From: Polytrichum commune
Taxonomy: Eukaryota > Streptophyta > Polytrichopsida > Polytrichales > Polytrichaceae
Assembly: GCA_950295325.1 (NCBI GenBank)
Contig: OX485803.1
Coordinates: 26,846,001 to 26,910,000, forward strand
Direction: 5' to 3'
DNA length: 64,000 bases
Positions 46,814-59,700 of the stretch are shown one piece after another. A program made the translations under genes and the position numbers. A model generated the notes under the pieces. The model searched no databases. It saw only the letters and a program-made list of their open reading frames with translations, and was not told the DNA's origin. Each line of letters begins with the position of its first letter. Position 1 is the stretch's first letter.

Positions 46814-47400
46814 CATCCCGGATGACGCGAAGTCTCAACGCCTTCGGTATGGACCATTTCCGATTCGTGTTGGCTCCCAAGACGAAGGCTAAAACGCGTG
46901 TGCCTCCTCTTGCTCTTGCGCCGGTCCTACGTGACCCCCCTTTATTCAATGTGAGGATCACAACTCCTTAATTTAAATCCTAAAGCCCCTCCATCTTTGG
47001 ACCTCACCTGACCACGGCGAGTTGTGGGTATTTGTTGCCGGCTGGTAATAGAATGCGTTCGAGGCTAGCTACGTCTTTTTCTTGTTTACCCATCGAGACA
47101 TGAATGGCCGTTCATGCGCTTTCGCTCCAAGGTGCGCCTTGTGGAAGATCCTCCTCACGCTCGGCACCCGCACCTTGGTCTCGCCACAACCAAGCCCATC
47201 TTACTTTGCTTCGACAGGTTCCTCTGGCGGCGCCCATTCTCCAACTTCGGCTAGATTTATTCTCCACATACTTATGCTCTCAACCTTTACATTCTTGTTT
47301 TTTTTACTTGTGCTTGGGTTGCACCTTTCTCATTAATCCTTTTGTTTTTTTGGCGTGCTTATCCTCCCCCACTTAGAGGCGTTGGCGACCGCGCCAACTT
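46814..47400 (-). other. Reversed gypsy flank and a second polypurine/LTR border
   Basis: 46814 onward joins to 39921 across the young insertion and continues the 3' end of the reversed gypsy. A further CCTCCCCCACTT at 47366-47377 (minus strand AAGTGGGGGAGG, preceded by codons for NASKWGRI) looks like another chromovirus 3' border, so two reversed elements may abut. Confidence 0.45.
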
Positions 47401-48518
47401 CTAATGCCTCACGTAAATGAGGCCCGTCATCCTTCCGCGTCACTAGCCCATCGTCCTCCTCGATATCATTGTCATCAATGAGAGGTGGTAACTTCTTACT
47501 AAGGTAGAGGACCCAATTCCCGACTGAATTTCGGGTTTGGATAGTAAGAATGACAGAACAAAATGTTTATAAAATTTTAGTGCTTCGCAAAGTATGAAGA
47601 AGGCCTTCCCCCCAAAAAAATTTATTTTTCAATAAGTCTGTAATTACCTATGAATTTTCAAAATAATGGCACTAGAGTGACCATCTGATACACATAGAGT
47701 GGGTGCTATTTAGAGAAGTGGGTACCCTGAAACTAAGCGCAAGTGACTTAAGCCTAAACCTGCAAGGCTAAAAAAAATTGCGGATGGTGTCAGATTCTCC
47801 TCCCTACAGCGACCTTGCTGATGGCGGCAAGGATTGCATTTCCGCCCATATATGAGTTGGATACCCAGCAGTGGCCCCCCCACTCCCCCCACAAGGTGCT
47901 TTCCCCGTCCCCCATTCCCGCCCACTCCCCCCCACAAGGTGCTTTCCCCACCATCCATTCCCGCCCACCCCACCAACGACTCCATCCCAACGACTCCTTC
48001 TCCGCTCGCCTTCTCTTCTCGCCACCATTTGCCTTTGTCACCTTCTTGCTGTCACCTTCTTTCTGTTTTTGTCTTCTCTTGTGCTTGAAGGATTACTTCA
48101 AGGTTGTGTTGCTCGCTACTGTCGCTTCCATTGTGCGAGGATGCGGTGGATTGAAGGGGTGAGGAACACCTGGGGTATAGTGGCGCTGCATGGTCCACAG
48201 ATCCATTGCGCCTGCATGTGTGTTTGAGAAACTCGAAGGTGTGATGGGTGGATGCAGCAGAGGTGCCCGAATCGGTGCAGGTCGCGCGGGGGGGGGGGGG
48301 GGGGGGGGGGCGGAGTTCGCTGCGCGGCGCCAGAATCTGCTGATCCGGTGCGGCATAGTAGCCAGCCTCCCCCTGTCGCCAGCCTTGTGTACACACAATC
48401 TCCGTAGCAGCTGCTGCCCAACCCTCGGCGCCCCCAGCCCCTGCGGCGACTGCACCGAGATCTTCCGAGCCCAGCAACCCCCTGCCAGCTGCGGGTTGAG
48501 TGGACTGCGGCGCCTGCA
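47401..48518. other. GC-rich unassigned region with homopolymers
   Basis: It contains a two-unit repeat of CCCACAAGGTGCTTTCCCC (about 47888 and 47932) and a run of 23 G at 48288-48310. Many overlapping ORFs here reflect base composition. Part may be the 3' end of the Tigger-like element. Confidence 0.4.
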
Positions 48519-50990
48519 TCAACCGAGTTTCCTCGACCCCTTCGGGCGCGCGCTGCAGATACGCCCCTTCTGGCTTGAGCTTCGAGTTTTTTTTTTTTTT
48601 TTTTCAGCCCTTGCTTTCGCCCGATCCTCTTTCTCCTTTTGCTGTTGCTCTTTCTGTGCCTTGCGCTGCTCCTTTGTGGCCTCCTTCTCCTCCTTCCTTT
48701 TCAGTGCAGCAGCCGCAGTTGTTTCTTTTTTAGCCAAAATCTCCTCTAGACCCTTGCTGTAATCTTTGGATGTTAGAATGATGCTCTGTGTGAAGTCCAG
48801 CAGAGGCTGCTGTCTCTTTCGTTTTTTGGCAGGGATTAGCTCAGGCAATGACAAGAACTGCAGTATGTTATTATCGTTTGATGTCTGAACCTCTACTAAG
48901 AATCCCGGATCTATTGCAATGTGTTGCTCTGCTCTGTCATAGTTGCTCTCTTCTAGATTTTGGACGTCAACATAGAAATGCCGACTGACATTGGCTGCTC
49001 CTATGGCTACAGGTTCCTCGATTCTGGTTCCAATGTGCTGCACCCCTCTGCAGCCCCCTGCAGAGGCTCTATACCCGCCCTGATCGTCATCGTCATCGTC
49101 ATCGTCATGGTCTTCATCTTGTTCGTGGTCGCCCTGGTCACCTAAAACCAACCCCCCAACAGAATTCCCGCCACCCCCAGATTCCTCGCCACGTACACAT
49201 TCCTCGCCTCCTCCAGATTCCTCCCCCTCTAATTCATCAATCACAGAGGGGACATAGCCCTCTTACCCCTCTTCGAATCCTCTGCTTGGCTGCATGCTTC
49301 CTAGAACTGCATGTTCATTAAATGGCCATATCCCAGTTTTTCTGAAACCAGACTTTATGTTCTTTGTTGTGAGTGATTTTTCAAGTGCTTGGGATGTCCA
49401 CTCACATAGATCTGTTTTTTCCACCCTCTTGCCTTTGTTGAGCAGGGTCCAAGAGTCTCTAATTTGTGTGAAGGCAGTCTTAAATGGCTTGAAACATGAG
49501 ACATCCAGAGGTTGTAAGGCATGGGAAGTATGGGATGGTAGTGAAATGATGTCTAACCCTGAATTCATGGCCAATGTTACGACTTCTAGAGTTACATGTG
49601 AATTATGGCCATCCAGCACAAATAAATGTTTGTTTTCTGCACTAATTCCCACTGTTTTGGTCAAAATCCCTATGAAATGTGAAATCCATGATTGGAAGAG
49701 CCATTTCGTCATCCATGCATTGGGCTGCGTAGCCATCACTGCATCTAGCTCACACTATCCAACATAGTCCTTCAAGAAATATGTACCCTTCAAGATGTAG
49801 AAGTTAGGAATTTTTCCCCCTTCAGCATTGATGCATGATAGAACTAATAGGTGTTCCCTCTGATCTGGCTCAATGGCGTGTACCGATTTGGAGCCCAATT
49901 TTGCAAGCATTGTGGCCCCTCCACTCTTCCCAGCTTGTACACCAGATTCATCACAGTTCCAGATGTGTCCAACAGGATACTTGAAGGTATTGTACAAGTA
50001 TTTTAGATTGCAGTATAGAGTTGCCACAGTATTTGGGCAGAAACCCCTAGCCCTACCAAGTTCTAAGGGTTGGCTCTTCCTAGCAACTAGTTCAGGATGC
50101 CTTTGTCTAAAGGACTTCAGCCATGACTTTCCTGGGACTCCAATGTCACTCCAGGGGGTATCACTAGTCTGAGTAGCTTGTGCCACCTTCAACTTCAGTT
50201 GCAGTGGAGTTAAAGGGTGGCCCAATTCCTGCATCTTAAAACAATAGTCTACCAATTTTTTTTCCTCACTTTCATTTAGGACAGTTTTTGGTCCTCTCTT
50301 CTTTCCCAAAACTGTGCCAAACAAATGATCTCTAAGAGAGGTTGGGGGAATACCAAACTTGCGAGATGCTGTCCATATCTTCATGCCTTCATCTGTGATT
50401 GCATCCAATGCTTGTTGAAGTTGTGCACTTGTCCAATTTCCTGTCTTCTTTATTGGAGCCCTTGATTGAATGCCTTGCTCCTCCTGCTGACTTTGTGGCA
50501 CACCATCCCCTCCTTCGTGGGTCCCCATATTGATGTTCTCCCCTTCTTCCCTGATCCTAGAAGTGCCTTGTATGCTTGGTGTCCAAGTGGATGTACCAGT
50601 TCTCAGGTTATACCTCATGTCTCCTCCACTCTCTCCGACTGCATTATTGTGACCTCTATGCAGACCCTCATGGCCATTGGAATTGAAATGCAAGGTTGGT
50701 TGAGAATTTCTATATCTAGCTCTTGCTCCAGGCTGAGTTCTTGCCATGTAGTCCTCAAAGCCTAGACTATCATCTGGACTCTGGCCATAAAATAACTCTT
50801 GTGCATCAAATTGTGTTTCTTGCACAAAATCCTGGCTACTCTCAAAGCCCTCCATCCTCTCCATTTGCTCCACTCCTGATGCATCTAGAACTCCTCCTCT
50901 AATAACCTTAGTCCGCTCCTTCCTAACCCTCCAAAACTGCCTCCTTTGTTCATACAACCAACCAAACTTATAGGCACAATTGTTCCCCAT
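48519..50990 (-). pseudogene. Tigger/pogo-like transposase with two in-frame stops
   Basis: One minus-strand frame of 824 codons from ATG 50990 is broken only by TAG at 49755-49757 and TAA at 49263-49265. N-terminal half: low-complexity region, then a psq/CENP-B-type helix-turn-helix (WTSAQLQQALDAITDEG..SLRDHL) and a second DNA-binding segment (KSWLKSFRQRHPEL). DDE_1 catalytic motifs: IWNCDESGV, FVLDGHNSH and the hallmark LPSHTSHALQPLDVSCFKP, then GFRKTGIWPFN. The C-terminal tail has an Asp run (from a GTCATC repeat at about 49085-49115) and a Lys/Glu-rich coiled region with a 3' T/A run. It would catalyse cut-and-paste at TA sites. I could not place the element's ends. Confidence 0.85.
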
Positions 50991-51234
50991 GGCTTTTAAT
51001 TAAGAGCAAACCGTCACTCTAAGCCCACGTTGTGGTTCCCAAAAATGATCATCTTTATTCAAAAATCACCCCCCAATATGTTCAATTTATGAGCCGCAAG
51101 GAATTAATCTCAACCGCCTAGGATCCGGTTTCCGCTCAACGACCTTGCATTTTTCATCCACAGAGACCCCCCACCCCAACTAAGGAAGGACCTATAACCG
51201 ACCATGACGCCTAAAAGCACCTCTGTGGTCGCTT
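50991..51234. other. Upstream of the Tigger-like gene, nothing resolved
   Basis: Short unassigned DNA between the transposase start and the reversed gypsy relic; one Tigger-like element end is expected here but not identified. Confidence 0.35.
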
Positions 51235-53170
51235 TTGCGCTCCCCCCAAGTCACCTTCTGGTCAGCTGACACTGTTCGTAGGGGTCGGAATTACAACCCG
51301 CTCGGAAATATGAGCCTCTACCTTAGTTGTAATACGCCTTCGTGCCGGTTTTTTGGGTTTTGCGTGCGCCGCGGCTTGTGCCTCGGCCACATTACGAGCC
51401 TCAAAGGCTTTAATGAGAGTTCGGGCATGCGGTAAGTTTACTTCATTGATCCATTCATACTCATATGACAAATAGCCGTGCATCAAACACTTATATTGCT
51501 TGCCACGCCCGTGTATTTGTCGCGAGTCAAAGATTGCCGTAACTTTGCCAACCGCTACGTCCCACAATTCATATTCAAGTGACAGCCTCGGTGCATCTTG
51601 TCATAAGTGCAATCATTCTCGTCGCGGTGATACTTCTTGAGTAATGAAACTTGGAATACCAGATGCCAACTCTTCCCAACTATCTTGCCAAGGTCAAGAC
51701 GTACATATCCGGATGAAGGATTTTCTTCACCGGGAATGGTCCAATCCATCGTGCAGACCATTTGATAGATAACTCTGTAGGTATCCCGAGGATTCTCGAA
51801 TCCAACCATACCTTCTCTCCCACTTGGAATATTACCTCACGCCGCTTTTTATTAACCGCATTAACGTAACGGTCTTGAGCCTTTACCATCATTGCCTTAG
51901 CATTGCGGAGGATCATTTGTCTCCGCGCGACCCATTGAGCCGCATCGAGCGAGTAATATCCCGAGAGCCTTACTTGGTCACGCGTGATTTCGCTTTGACC
52001 AACGGATAAGTCACTAGCCAACACGGCCTCTTGCTTATAATACAAATAGAATGGTATTTTTCCGGTCGTCTGAGACACCGTCGTGTTATAATACAATTGG
52101 CAAGAAGTATCAAAGTGGGTCATTCTTGTTGATCTCTTTCGCAAAATGCCCTTATATACATATTAAGGATCGAGTTGATCCTTTCGGTTTGGTCATCCCC
52201 TTGTGGATGCTACGCCATTGTCATTGAGAGGCGCACCTCGAACTCTTTGTCGAACTCGAGGTACTTAGGTTCTCCCACCGACGACAACAACTTCTTAGGC
52301 TCATTGAATGTTTCATTACAAGCTTCATGTCACTTAAGCACTTGTCCCTCTTTACCCAAAAGGTTCGAGAGAGGCGATGCTATCTTACAAAAAATTCTTA
52401 ATAAACTTTCGGTAGTAGTTGGCAAAGCTTAAAAAATACCTTATTCCTTTTTGCGTCCGCAGTACTTCCCACTCGCGGATGACTTGGATTTCTTAGGATC
52501 CAGGTGAATGGCATCGCCACTCAACATGTGATCTAAAAATACCAACTCTTTTAGCGAGACCTCATTCCTCTCCGCATTCTCATAAAGTTTGTTTTGTCTT
52601 AGCTTTTCTAGGACATGTCAACCTATTTAACAAGTCGTCAACTCTAGGCAAAGGGTTGTTATTTTTAATTGTCACTCAGTTAAACGTGCGGTAATCTATA
52701 TACATTTGTAGTTGACCACTTTTTTTGCTCACAAAAAGCACCGGCGCTCCAAACGGCGATTTGCTAGGCCGCACGTAGCCTCTTGCGAGGAGCTTCGTTA
52801 GTTGTCTTTTTAGGTCAACCAACTCGTTTTAGTTGAGCCGATACGGAGCTTTATTTTGAGGCTCTGCCCTCGGTACTAATTCGATCTTATGATCCACCTC
52901 CTTTATGGGAGGAAACTCCTCCGGAAGTTCGTTAGTCAAAACATCCTTAATCTCATCAAAAACTTGGGCGACATTTGTTGGACAACAACGTGGCGGGAGC
53001 AATCCCTTTATATTAGTATCGAGAAAATCATCTTTCAATATCAATACATATTGCTCCTCAAAGAGGTTTTACTTCGTAACTAAATTGATTCAAAATTCAT
53101 CTAGTCTCGCTAGCCTAATGAATGATAGCGGCTTTGGTTTCCTATCCGAACCGATTATCACTACGTGAAC
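51235..53170 (-). pseudogene. Reversed gypsy chromovirus pol relic
   Basis: Read on the minus strand from high to low coordinates: protease-RT linker and RT start at 53044-52829 (EVDHKIELVP..APYRLN), RT motif PFGAPVLFVSKKSG near 52760-52716, FANYYRKFIKNF near 52410, an RNase H scrap (LEFDKEFEV), then directly the integrase end (QTERINSILNMYIRAF near 52200-52150), YNTTVSQTTGK and RRREVIFQVGEKVWL at 52100-51800, and a chromodomain-like segment at 51500-51262. Large deletions removed most of RT and the integrase core. It belongs to a different gypsy family from the 39.9-kb element. Confidence 0.8.
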
Positions 53171-54003
53171 GCTAGGCCTTTATCTAACTTCCACCCCAAA
53201 GTAGTATAGAAACGTATTTCCTAGCACTACATCCTCGCCGTCTAACTCGCAAACGGTGAAGTCCTCCTCTAACGTCTTTACACCCGCCTTGAAACGCACG
53301 CCTTTAACAACTTGCGCCGCTTAACACAATCGTTGCGCGAAGTTCATCTTCACCGGCAAGGCCGTGCCACCACCTCCACCTTCACAAGTCATGTGTTTGC
53401 GGTACTTTAGTCACCGCAGATATGAAGCTCATCTCCTTGGTCAATGAAACAGTCAGGTCATTGTCGGGTATATTTTTTGCGGAAGACGATGCAAGATTAC
53501 TTCTCAGTGCCACAACTGGTGGTGTTGCTCTTTATTTTTTTCTTTCGAATTTCTCGACTCTGTTGAGTTTCAAGTGTGCCTAAAGACCCTTGGCCTTCTC
53601 CTTGACTCACTAGGTCAAGGCAGACAGTACGTGCAGTATTCTATGTTTTCTTTAGGTCCATCTTCATTTTTGGAACAACAAAGTCCACAAATAGTTGTCC
53701 TAGTCTGTTGCACAAGTTTTGTCCACGCAATGGAGCACCATTCTTCGCTTTGAAGAATCTAATATCAACTTTCATCTCAAGTCCTGATATTTCGGAATTT
53801 CGTAATCTATCGGCTCTAGACTTTATATGAAATTGCTTACATCAAATGGAACTTGTGTACAGTTCAATTTGCCTTCGTCATTCGGTTTAGTCACATTCTA
53901 AATGATGTAACTATTTAGGTTGGCACAACCTAAATGAACACTAATAGTCTGATTATGTTGTCACCAAGAATTCACGAAAGCAATTAATAGCCGCTTTGCT
54001 TCG
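53171..54003. other. Decayed sequence, possibly gypsy gag/protease
   Basis: It continues upstream of the reversed pol relic, where protease and gag would lie, but no motif is readable. Confidence 0.3.
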
Positions 54004-54237
54004 TTGGACGTAGTAAAATCGCAGAAGGCATCAAAGGGAAAAGACACTAAAGATAATGTCAAGCTTACAAATGAGCTAAAGATTATAACAACGTTGGATG
54101 GTGTCTTTAATTTGTGGAATGAGGTCATTTCTGGTGTTGCCCATGGGAAGCTTGTCGACCCTGACAAGCTGTTGAAATTTAATGAGAATGCAGGTTGGGA
54201 ACCAGAGACCGGTGTCGTGCAAGAAATGATTTAATAT
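54004..54237 (+). other. Coding-like fragment of unknown origin
   Basis: An open frame ends KLVDPDKLLKFNENAGWEPETG..EMI and TAA. The composition and a possible upstream acceptor (AATAG|CC near 53990) suggest a last exon or gene fragment. I do not recognise the family. Confidence 0.3.
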
Positions 54238-54783
54238 GTAAATATAATGTGAAATGGTTTGAGAGTAGGATTTAAAGCAAATAAAAATAAAATAAACAAA
54301 TATATAGACAAAATGAAAGGAGGAGATCAAAGGAATGAAGGGAGAAAATAAAGCGCCGTAGTTATAACCACGAAACTTGGAGTCTCTACGTCTTCTCACA
54401 TGCTCAGGGGGTAGATGGCGCCAACTGGTAGTTATCTGCCTAGTTTTCATCTGCAGTGCCAAGTCACATGACCATTCGCCCGTTCGTACAGGTCCAAAGT
54501 GTTTCGAACCCGAACTAGTTTTATGGCGCTTGAAGCACTTTCCAATTGGACTTCCGCGGCTTGGCGTTTATCATAGCATGCTGAAGGGATTTATATTCCC
54601 ATTCATTGTTTATACATTATTTATTTTATATTTATTTGAGTGGATTTTGATTGGAAGAAAGAATCACATCTTTTGGAGAAGCTTCAAAATGACGTTTTCT
54701 TGCTATAAAGTATTTATGTTATAAGAAGAAATACCATTTTAGAGCTTCACTAGTTTGATGTAGTTGTTTTGATTTTTTTGAAC

Positions 54784-56731
54784 ATGTCGAATTGGAGAGT
54801 TTTTTCCGAGTCTCAAGATGAAGAACTTCAACCAGAGCTTGAGCTGGATTATTCTCTATCTCAACTGCCGAGTCGTATTCTTTTGCCGTCTCAACGTCTT
54901 CGCTGTGGGGACCTTGGACGAGTCTCAGCAGTGGGCTGATATTGCACATCTGTCCAATTCCTTGGACAATAATGATTTCAAGGTCAAACCTCAAAATCTA
55001 TGCATAGTGGGGATTCAAGCTTGGCCGAATATGGCCGCGCTCCGCCTCCTCCGGTGGTTCTACCTCCTGCTCCTTATGTCATAGGACTTCTTTCTCCAAT
55101 TCTTCATCCCGTGGTTGCATTTGCGCCTATGGATAGAATTGTGGTGTCTCCTTCTATTCTTCCGTCGGAGAGCTTTCTCGGGACTCATACCTCACCAGCC
55201 ATTGCTGAAGTCCAGGTGGTTGATGGGGCAATATTTGGTGTTCAGTCCGCAACGACAGCAACTCCACCTGATGAGGACATCCGTCTAATGAATGTAGAGC
55301 CCGTTGAGTTAGTCACGCATAATTCTCCTTCACCCAACACACACACCTCTACAGGTTGCCCTATATGATATCTCGGTATCATTGCATAGATTCTAAAACC
55401 AGCTCAACCTAATTTGTATCATAGTTTGAACATTGTTATAGATTCCGGTAGGCAAGATATATTTTGTGTTGAAACAGAACCTCAAGTGGATCAAACCATA
55501 GAGTTTTCAATTTTCAAAATCAATTTTGTATTTTAATTCTCAAGACTTAATGGCCAAATGTATGATGTTCTCACAAATGTCTTTATAATTTTTTCAATTT
55601 GCAGGCCGTGTCAATGACTTGAATGATCCTAGTACATCTTTCCCTTCTCCGGCTCCCGAAATTCTTCTTGCACCACCATCCACTAGTATAAATGTTCCGA
55701 TTGTACCTTCTATTATAAACAATGACACGTCAATTCAAGATGTCGGTCTTCTAGAAGTGACGATTCCTCGTCCGTCAACATTTTTGAAGAAATGGACAAA
55801 AGTGCATGATGTGCCCTCGCAATTGCAGGTATGAGATGGGAGTTGTTAGACTCTCTGCAAGCTTAGGATAGGTCCTCACTTATATAGCTGGCGTGATATC
55901 GTTTTCCATCATGTGTAAATCTGTAATTCATGTAATATTCAAACTCAATGCATTATGATTTCAAAAATTATGTTGTTGATTAGGTTGGCTCAATCTAATA
56001 TTGTGGATATTTTCTGTTTGTGTATAGTCAGTACTTGATGTGTGATTATCCTTTGATATTTTTTTGAATTTGATGTAAATGTATTATTTTTTCAGAATTT
56101 TCTTCCATCGACCTTGGTTCCCCAGAGGGCTATCCTTCCATGTGTAGCATCGGATGATTCCTTCTTGGAGTATGGTCAAAATGCAATTCTCAATACCGGT
56201 AACTTTCTTTGCTCCGCAACAACTGCCAATTCTACAATGGATTTTTCTACCAAGCCCGTGGAAGATGGTGTGGTGGATAGTCCACCAAATGGGGCTCATC
56301 ATTTGCGTAAATCTTGTTCTCCTTCGCCTCTCCGGTCTAGGGATCCTACTACCTCCCGTATGTCGCCTTCTGCTTCTAAGAGAATACCGCAGAGGAAGTT
56401 GTACGAGGATTTTGGAAAGTTGATTTCTGTGGTGGGGATGGGATCTGATGTGCCCGAAGTGTCACATGAAGAGATAGTCCAAGTCCCTTCTCAAGCACTG
56501 GTACTTCCACGTCCATGTGTCCAATCCTTAGGTGTACGGAAGACAAAGACCCACGACGGCGGACCACCGACGCGATGCGATCCTCTATGTCTTGATGCAT
56601 GGGACCGAAAGTTCATACAAATGCAGAAGCTACAACAGCTCCGCCAATACAAGAAAGTTGATAATGGCTACAGTAGAGGGCCAGAGATTATGAAGGCAAT
56701 GGAGATGTTCAAGAGTAAATCACACATGTAG
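54784..56731 (+). CDS. Unrecognised spliced gene
   Basis: Three exons link in phase: one ending at 55354 (ACAG|GTTGCC, phase 1), 55605-55828 (TTTGCAG|GC to TTGCAG|GTATGA, phase 0) and 56096-56731 (TTTTTTCAG|AAT, stop TAG). The 5' side is unresolved: ATG 54784 is in frame but stops at about 54940-54975 separate it from the open part, so another intron or damage is implied. The protein is Pro/Ser-rich (APPPPVVLPPAP), with a basic, Arg/Lys-rich C-terminus (LDAWDRKFIQMQKLQQLRQY). No domain recognised; it could be a host gene or a decayed element gene. Confidence 0.45.
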
Positions 56732-59700
56732 TTTTTGTTCACATTATAGATCCTAAGTATATTCTACATAGATAATAGCATTTTGCGGATACTATATAGG
56801 ACACAATGCTGCCATGAATCGTACTCATGGCAACTATAATACACCCGTCATGGTATTATGTAAGCTTTTGAACTAATCGATGTAGATTATAAATAAAATT
56901 TGGTCATTGTGATCTTTCCAGTTGATATTTCTTGATCAAATGTTATGTTTTTACTTGACCTCTACAACTTTCCAGTGGTTTTCACATCATTCTTGGATTA
57001 ATAGTTTGCTTTACAAACTCCCAATTCACTAGAAACCTCTCATTTTAATGAATATTGGGTTAACAGTGGTCCTGTGAAACACATCTTGGATGGACAATTA
57101 TAAAAAGATCTAAAGGAACAAACTGGCAGAGTTGCACTGGTGAGCGAAGCAAGAAAACATGTTTTTAGTCTCAATTAGATATTTGATGAATATTCAAAGT
57201 CAAAATCACTAGCTTTCTTAATCCAATATATAGGTCCCGGGTATGACGACCTTGGATATGATGAAAACCTCCGCCTTCATTGCCTAGAACCAACACAACA
57301 TAGTTGGGTACTAGACCCAAGCTAGATCAAAGACCAACTAGTAACGGTGCGCAACGCCATGCATGTGGCCACCTCCACGATCCCACCTAGTTAAGCTTGC
57401 AAAACCATCACCTTGCATCCCGGGTACCAACCCTCTTGGTGCTTTGTGGACCTACCTCCATGACTTTGTGAATAGAATGGCTATAACCCCCTCCCCCCCC
57501 CCCCCCCCCCCAAAAAAAAAGAATCAACAAAGTCAATGTAGATATCAATTGATATTCTTTTTCTTGTTTTTGAAAACATCACGTAACACTTTGGATTTGA
57601 AGTTACACGTCAAGTGAAAGTTGTCAATCATACACACTGATTTGAATGCCTCATATATACCTTCTCCCGATACTCCCTCTAGGCTTCCCAAGTTGACCAC
57701 TTGTCCACTGAACACTGCTCCCCTTTCTATAAATATTGGGTTGACTCCTACCTACATGGGTGAAGTCATAAGGTATTAAGGTGAGTTCTAGAACCATAAG
57801 ATACTCGCACATTGTTTGAGTGAGGTTGGCATTCCGTACAATTCCCGATCCTCCCACTGGTTGTGCCCGGTGAAGGTGGGGAGAGAGGGAATCAACATTC
57901 ACGACCTTACCTCTCATCCATCTAGCATAAAAGCCCTGAAATAGTATGCGATGTGGAGGTTTTTTGAAGTTGATTTGACACCATAATTAGTTTGGAAGAT
58001 CTGGGATTAGGGCATGTTTACACCAAAGGTTTTAGGCCTTGGCTCTTGAATGACCATGGTAATCCGCTTTTTGGATGAGACCATAGAGAAGCTCATGAAA
58101 TGTTGTCCAAAGTCTTTTGGAGGTCACAAGCCTCTATGTAAATCCAAAGGGGATCACAAAAAAGGCCTCACAAAACTTTAATTAGATAATAGAATCCCGG
58201 GTGCGCAACTCCTATATTATACGCATGGGGCATTGGCATTAAAACGGCTTAGAGAGCAACTTTTGTAAAAATTATATCAAATTATACAAAAATAAAAAGA
58301 CCAAAATGTTGGGTGAAGACCAAATTAAATAAAATGAGATGTAGAAAAAGTTGGGTTGCATATATATATAAAATTTCACAATGTATATAAAAAATTGAAA
58401 CACTTTTTTTTTAACCTTGTAGAGCATCTAATTTTAAAAGATCCACACGAACAATTGCCTCCAATTAAAATTATAAGTCATTGGGAATGTGATATTTATA
58501 ATAATAAAATCTTGATTTTTTTTAATCCCAAAAAGTTGGGTAGTTTGGCCTATGGTACATGTATTAAAAAAAAGTCATATGATTAGGTTTTTAATGCAAT
58601 TTTATGCTTCAAGGAACATTCATTCCTACATATAATTACTTTTTCAGATTCCTTGTTTGAAGGGCTACAAGAATTTCCTACATTGTAACAATCTATATCA
58701 CTTTAGATTGGATTAAAATGCATTACAAGTGATTATAATCATAAGCCATATTAAATGGGAGTTGCGCACCCGAGAATAGAATGCATCATGGAGTAGAGAA
58801 GAGAGAACTTTGAAAGAAGATGTTCGGAGCTTTGTTTATGTATTGATTTCTGTATATGTTAAATCATCAAGTTTTGAGCGTTCATTTTCTATTTATAGAG
58901 TATGAAGTTTACGAAACAATAGAAAAATTATTGCACAACAAGAAAAACAATGTACAACAAAGAATGTTGCACATCACAAAAGTTACTGCATAGCAGTAAC
59001 ACAAAAAGTAGCATTCTATAATAGCTCCATCGTCCACATATTTTGAATTGAACATGAATAGTATTGAATTACGTATTTTAAATAAATTGTCATGAGTTGC
59101 CCCTTGGGGCCTGCCACACATTTTGCCTAGCCTACCTTAAAATGTTGTCATGAAAAAATTCTCTACAATCATGGCCAACATTAGTCATACTTGCCATGTG
59201 GGATTCCATATAGATTTTTCATCCACCGAAAATATTATGGAATATAGTCAAAAACTGCCCTCATACAAACCTAAAGCAAGGGCCCATGACACTCTCAACC
59301 AATTGCTTTAAGAATTCAAGGATTCTCAAAAGCCATGGCTCAATGGCTTTTGTGCACACATGCCCTTAGCCTACTTAAGGTCATTTGAGACGAGTCGGCA
59401 ACAAACATATAGGGGGTGAAGTTTCTATGTTGGACGGATGAGAAGTACGCTCAAATACAATAATTCCCTCTCTGTGGAAATAGTGGGCACGGGCAAGTTA
59501 CACCAATGAATGGTGCAACTAGAGCCAACTTAGTGCATTTCCATTGAGAAGTGGAAATGGAATGCTTACTTTATCACTTGGGGGGTAGATTATTCACACC
59601 ACATACAAACTAATGTGAGTGTAATAAGGGGTATTATTTGAGACATTAGTGTACATAGTTTACATAAGGGAGAGGTGTTATTTTTCACTAGTGTGTACAT

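Noticed and set aside
48190-48762. Plus-strand ORF of 190 codons opposite the Tigger-like transposase
   Set aside because: It runs through the G23 homopolymer and is antisense to the Lys/Glu-rich tail of the transposase; composition explains it.
48258-51220. Inverted CAGAGGTGC near both sides of the Tigger-like gene as possible element ends
   Set aside because: The match is only nine bases and no TA or 8-bp duplication flanks it, so the ends are left unassigned.
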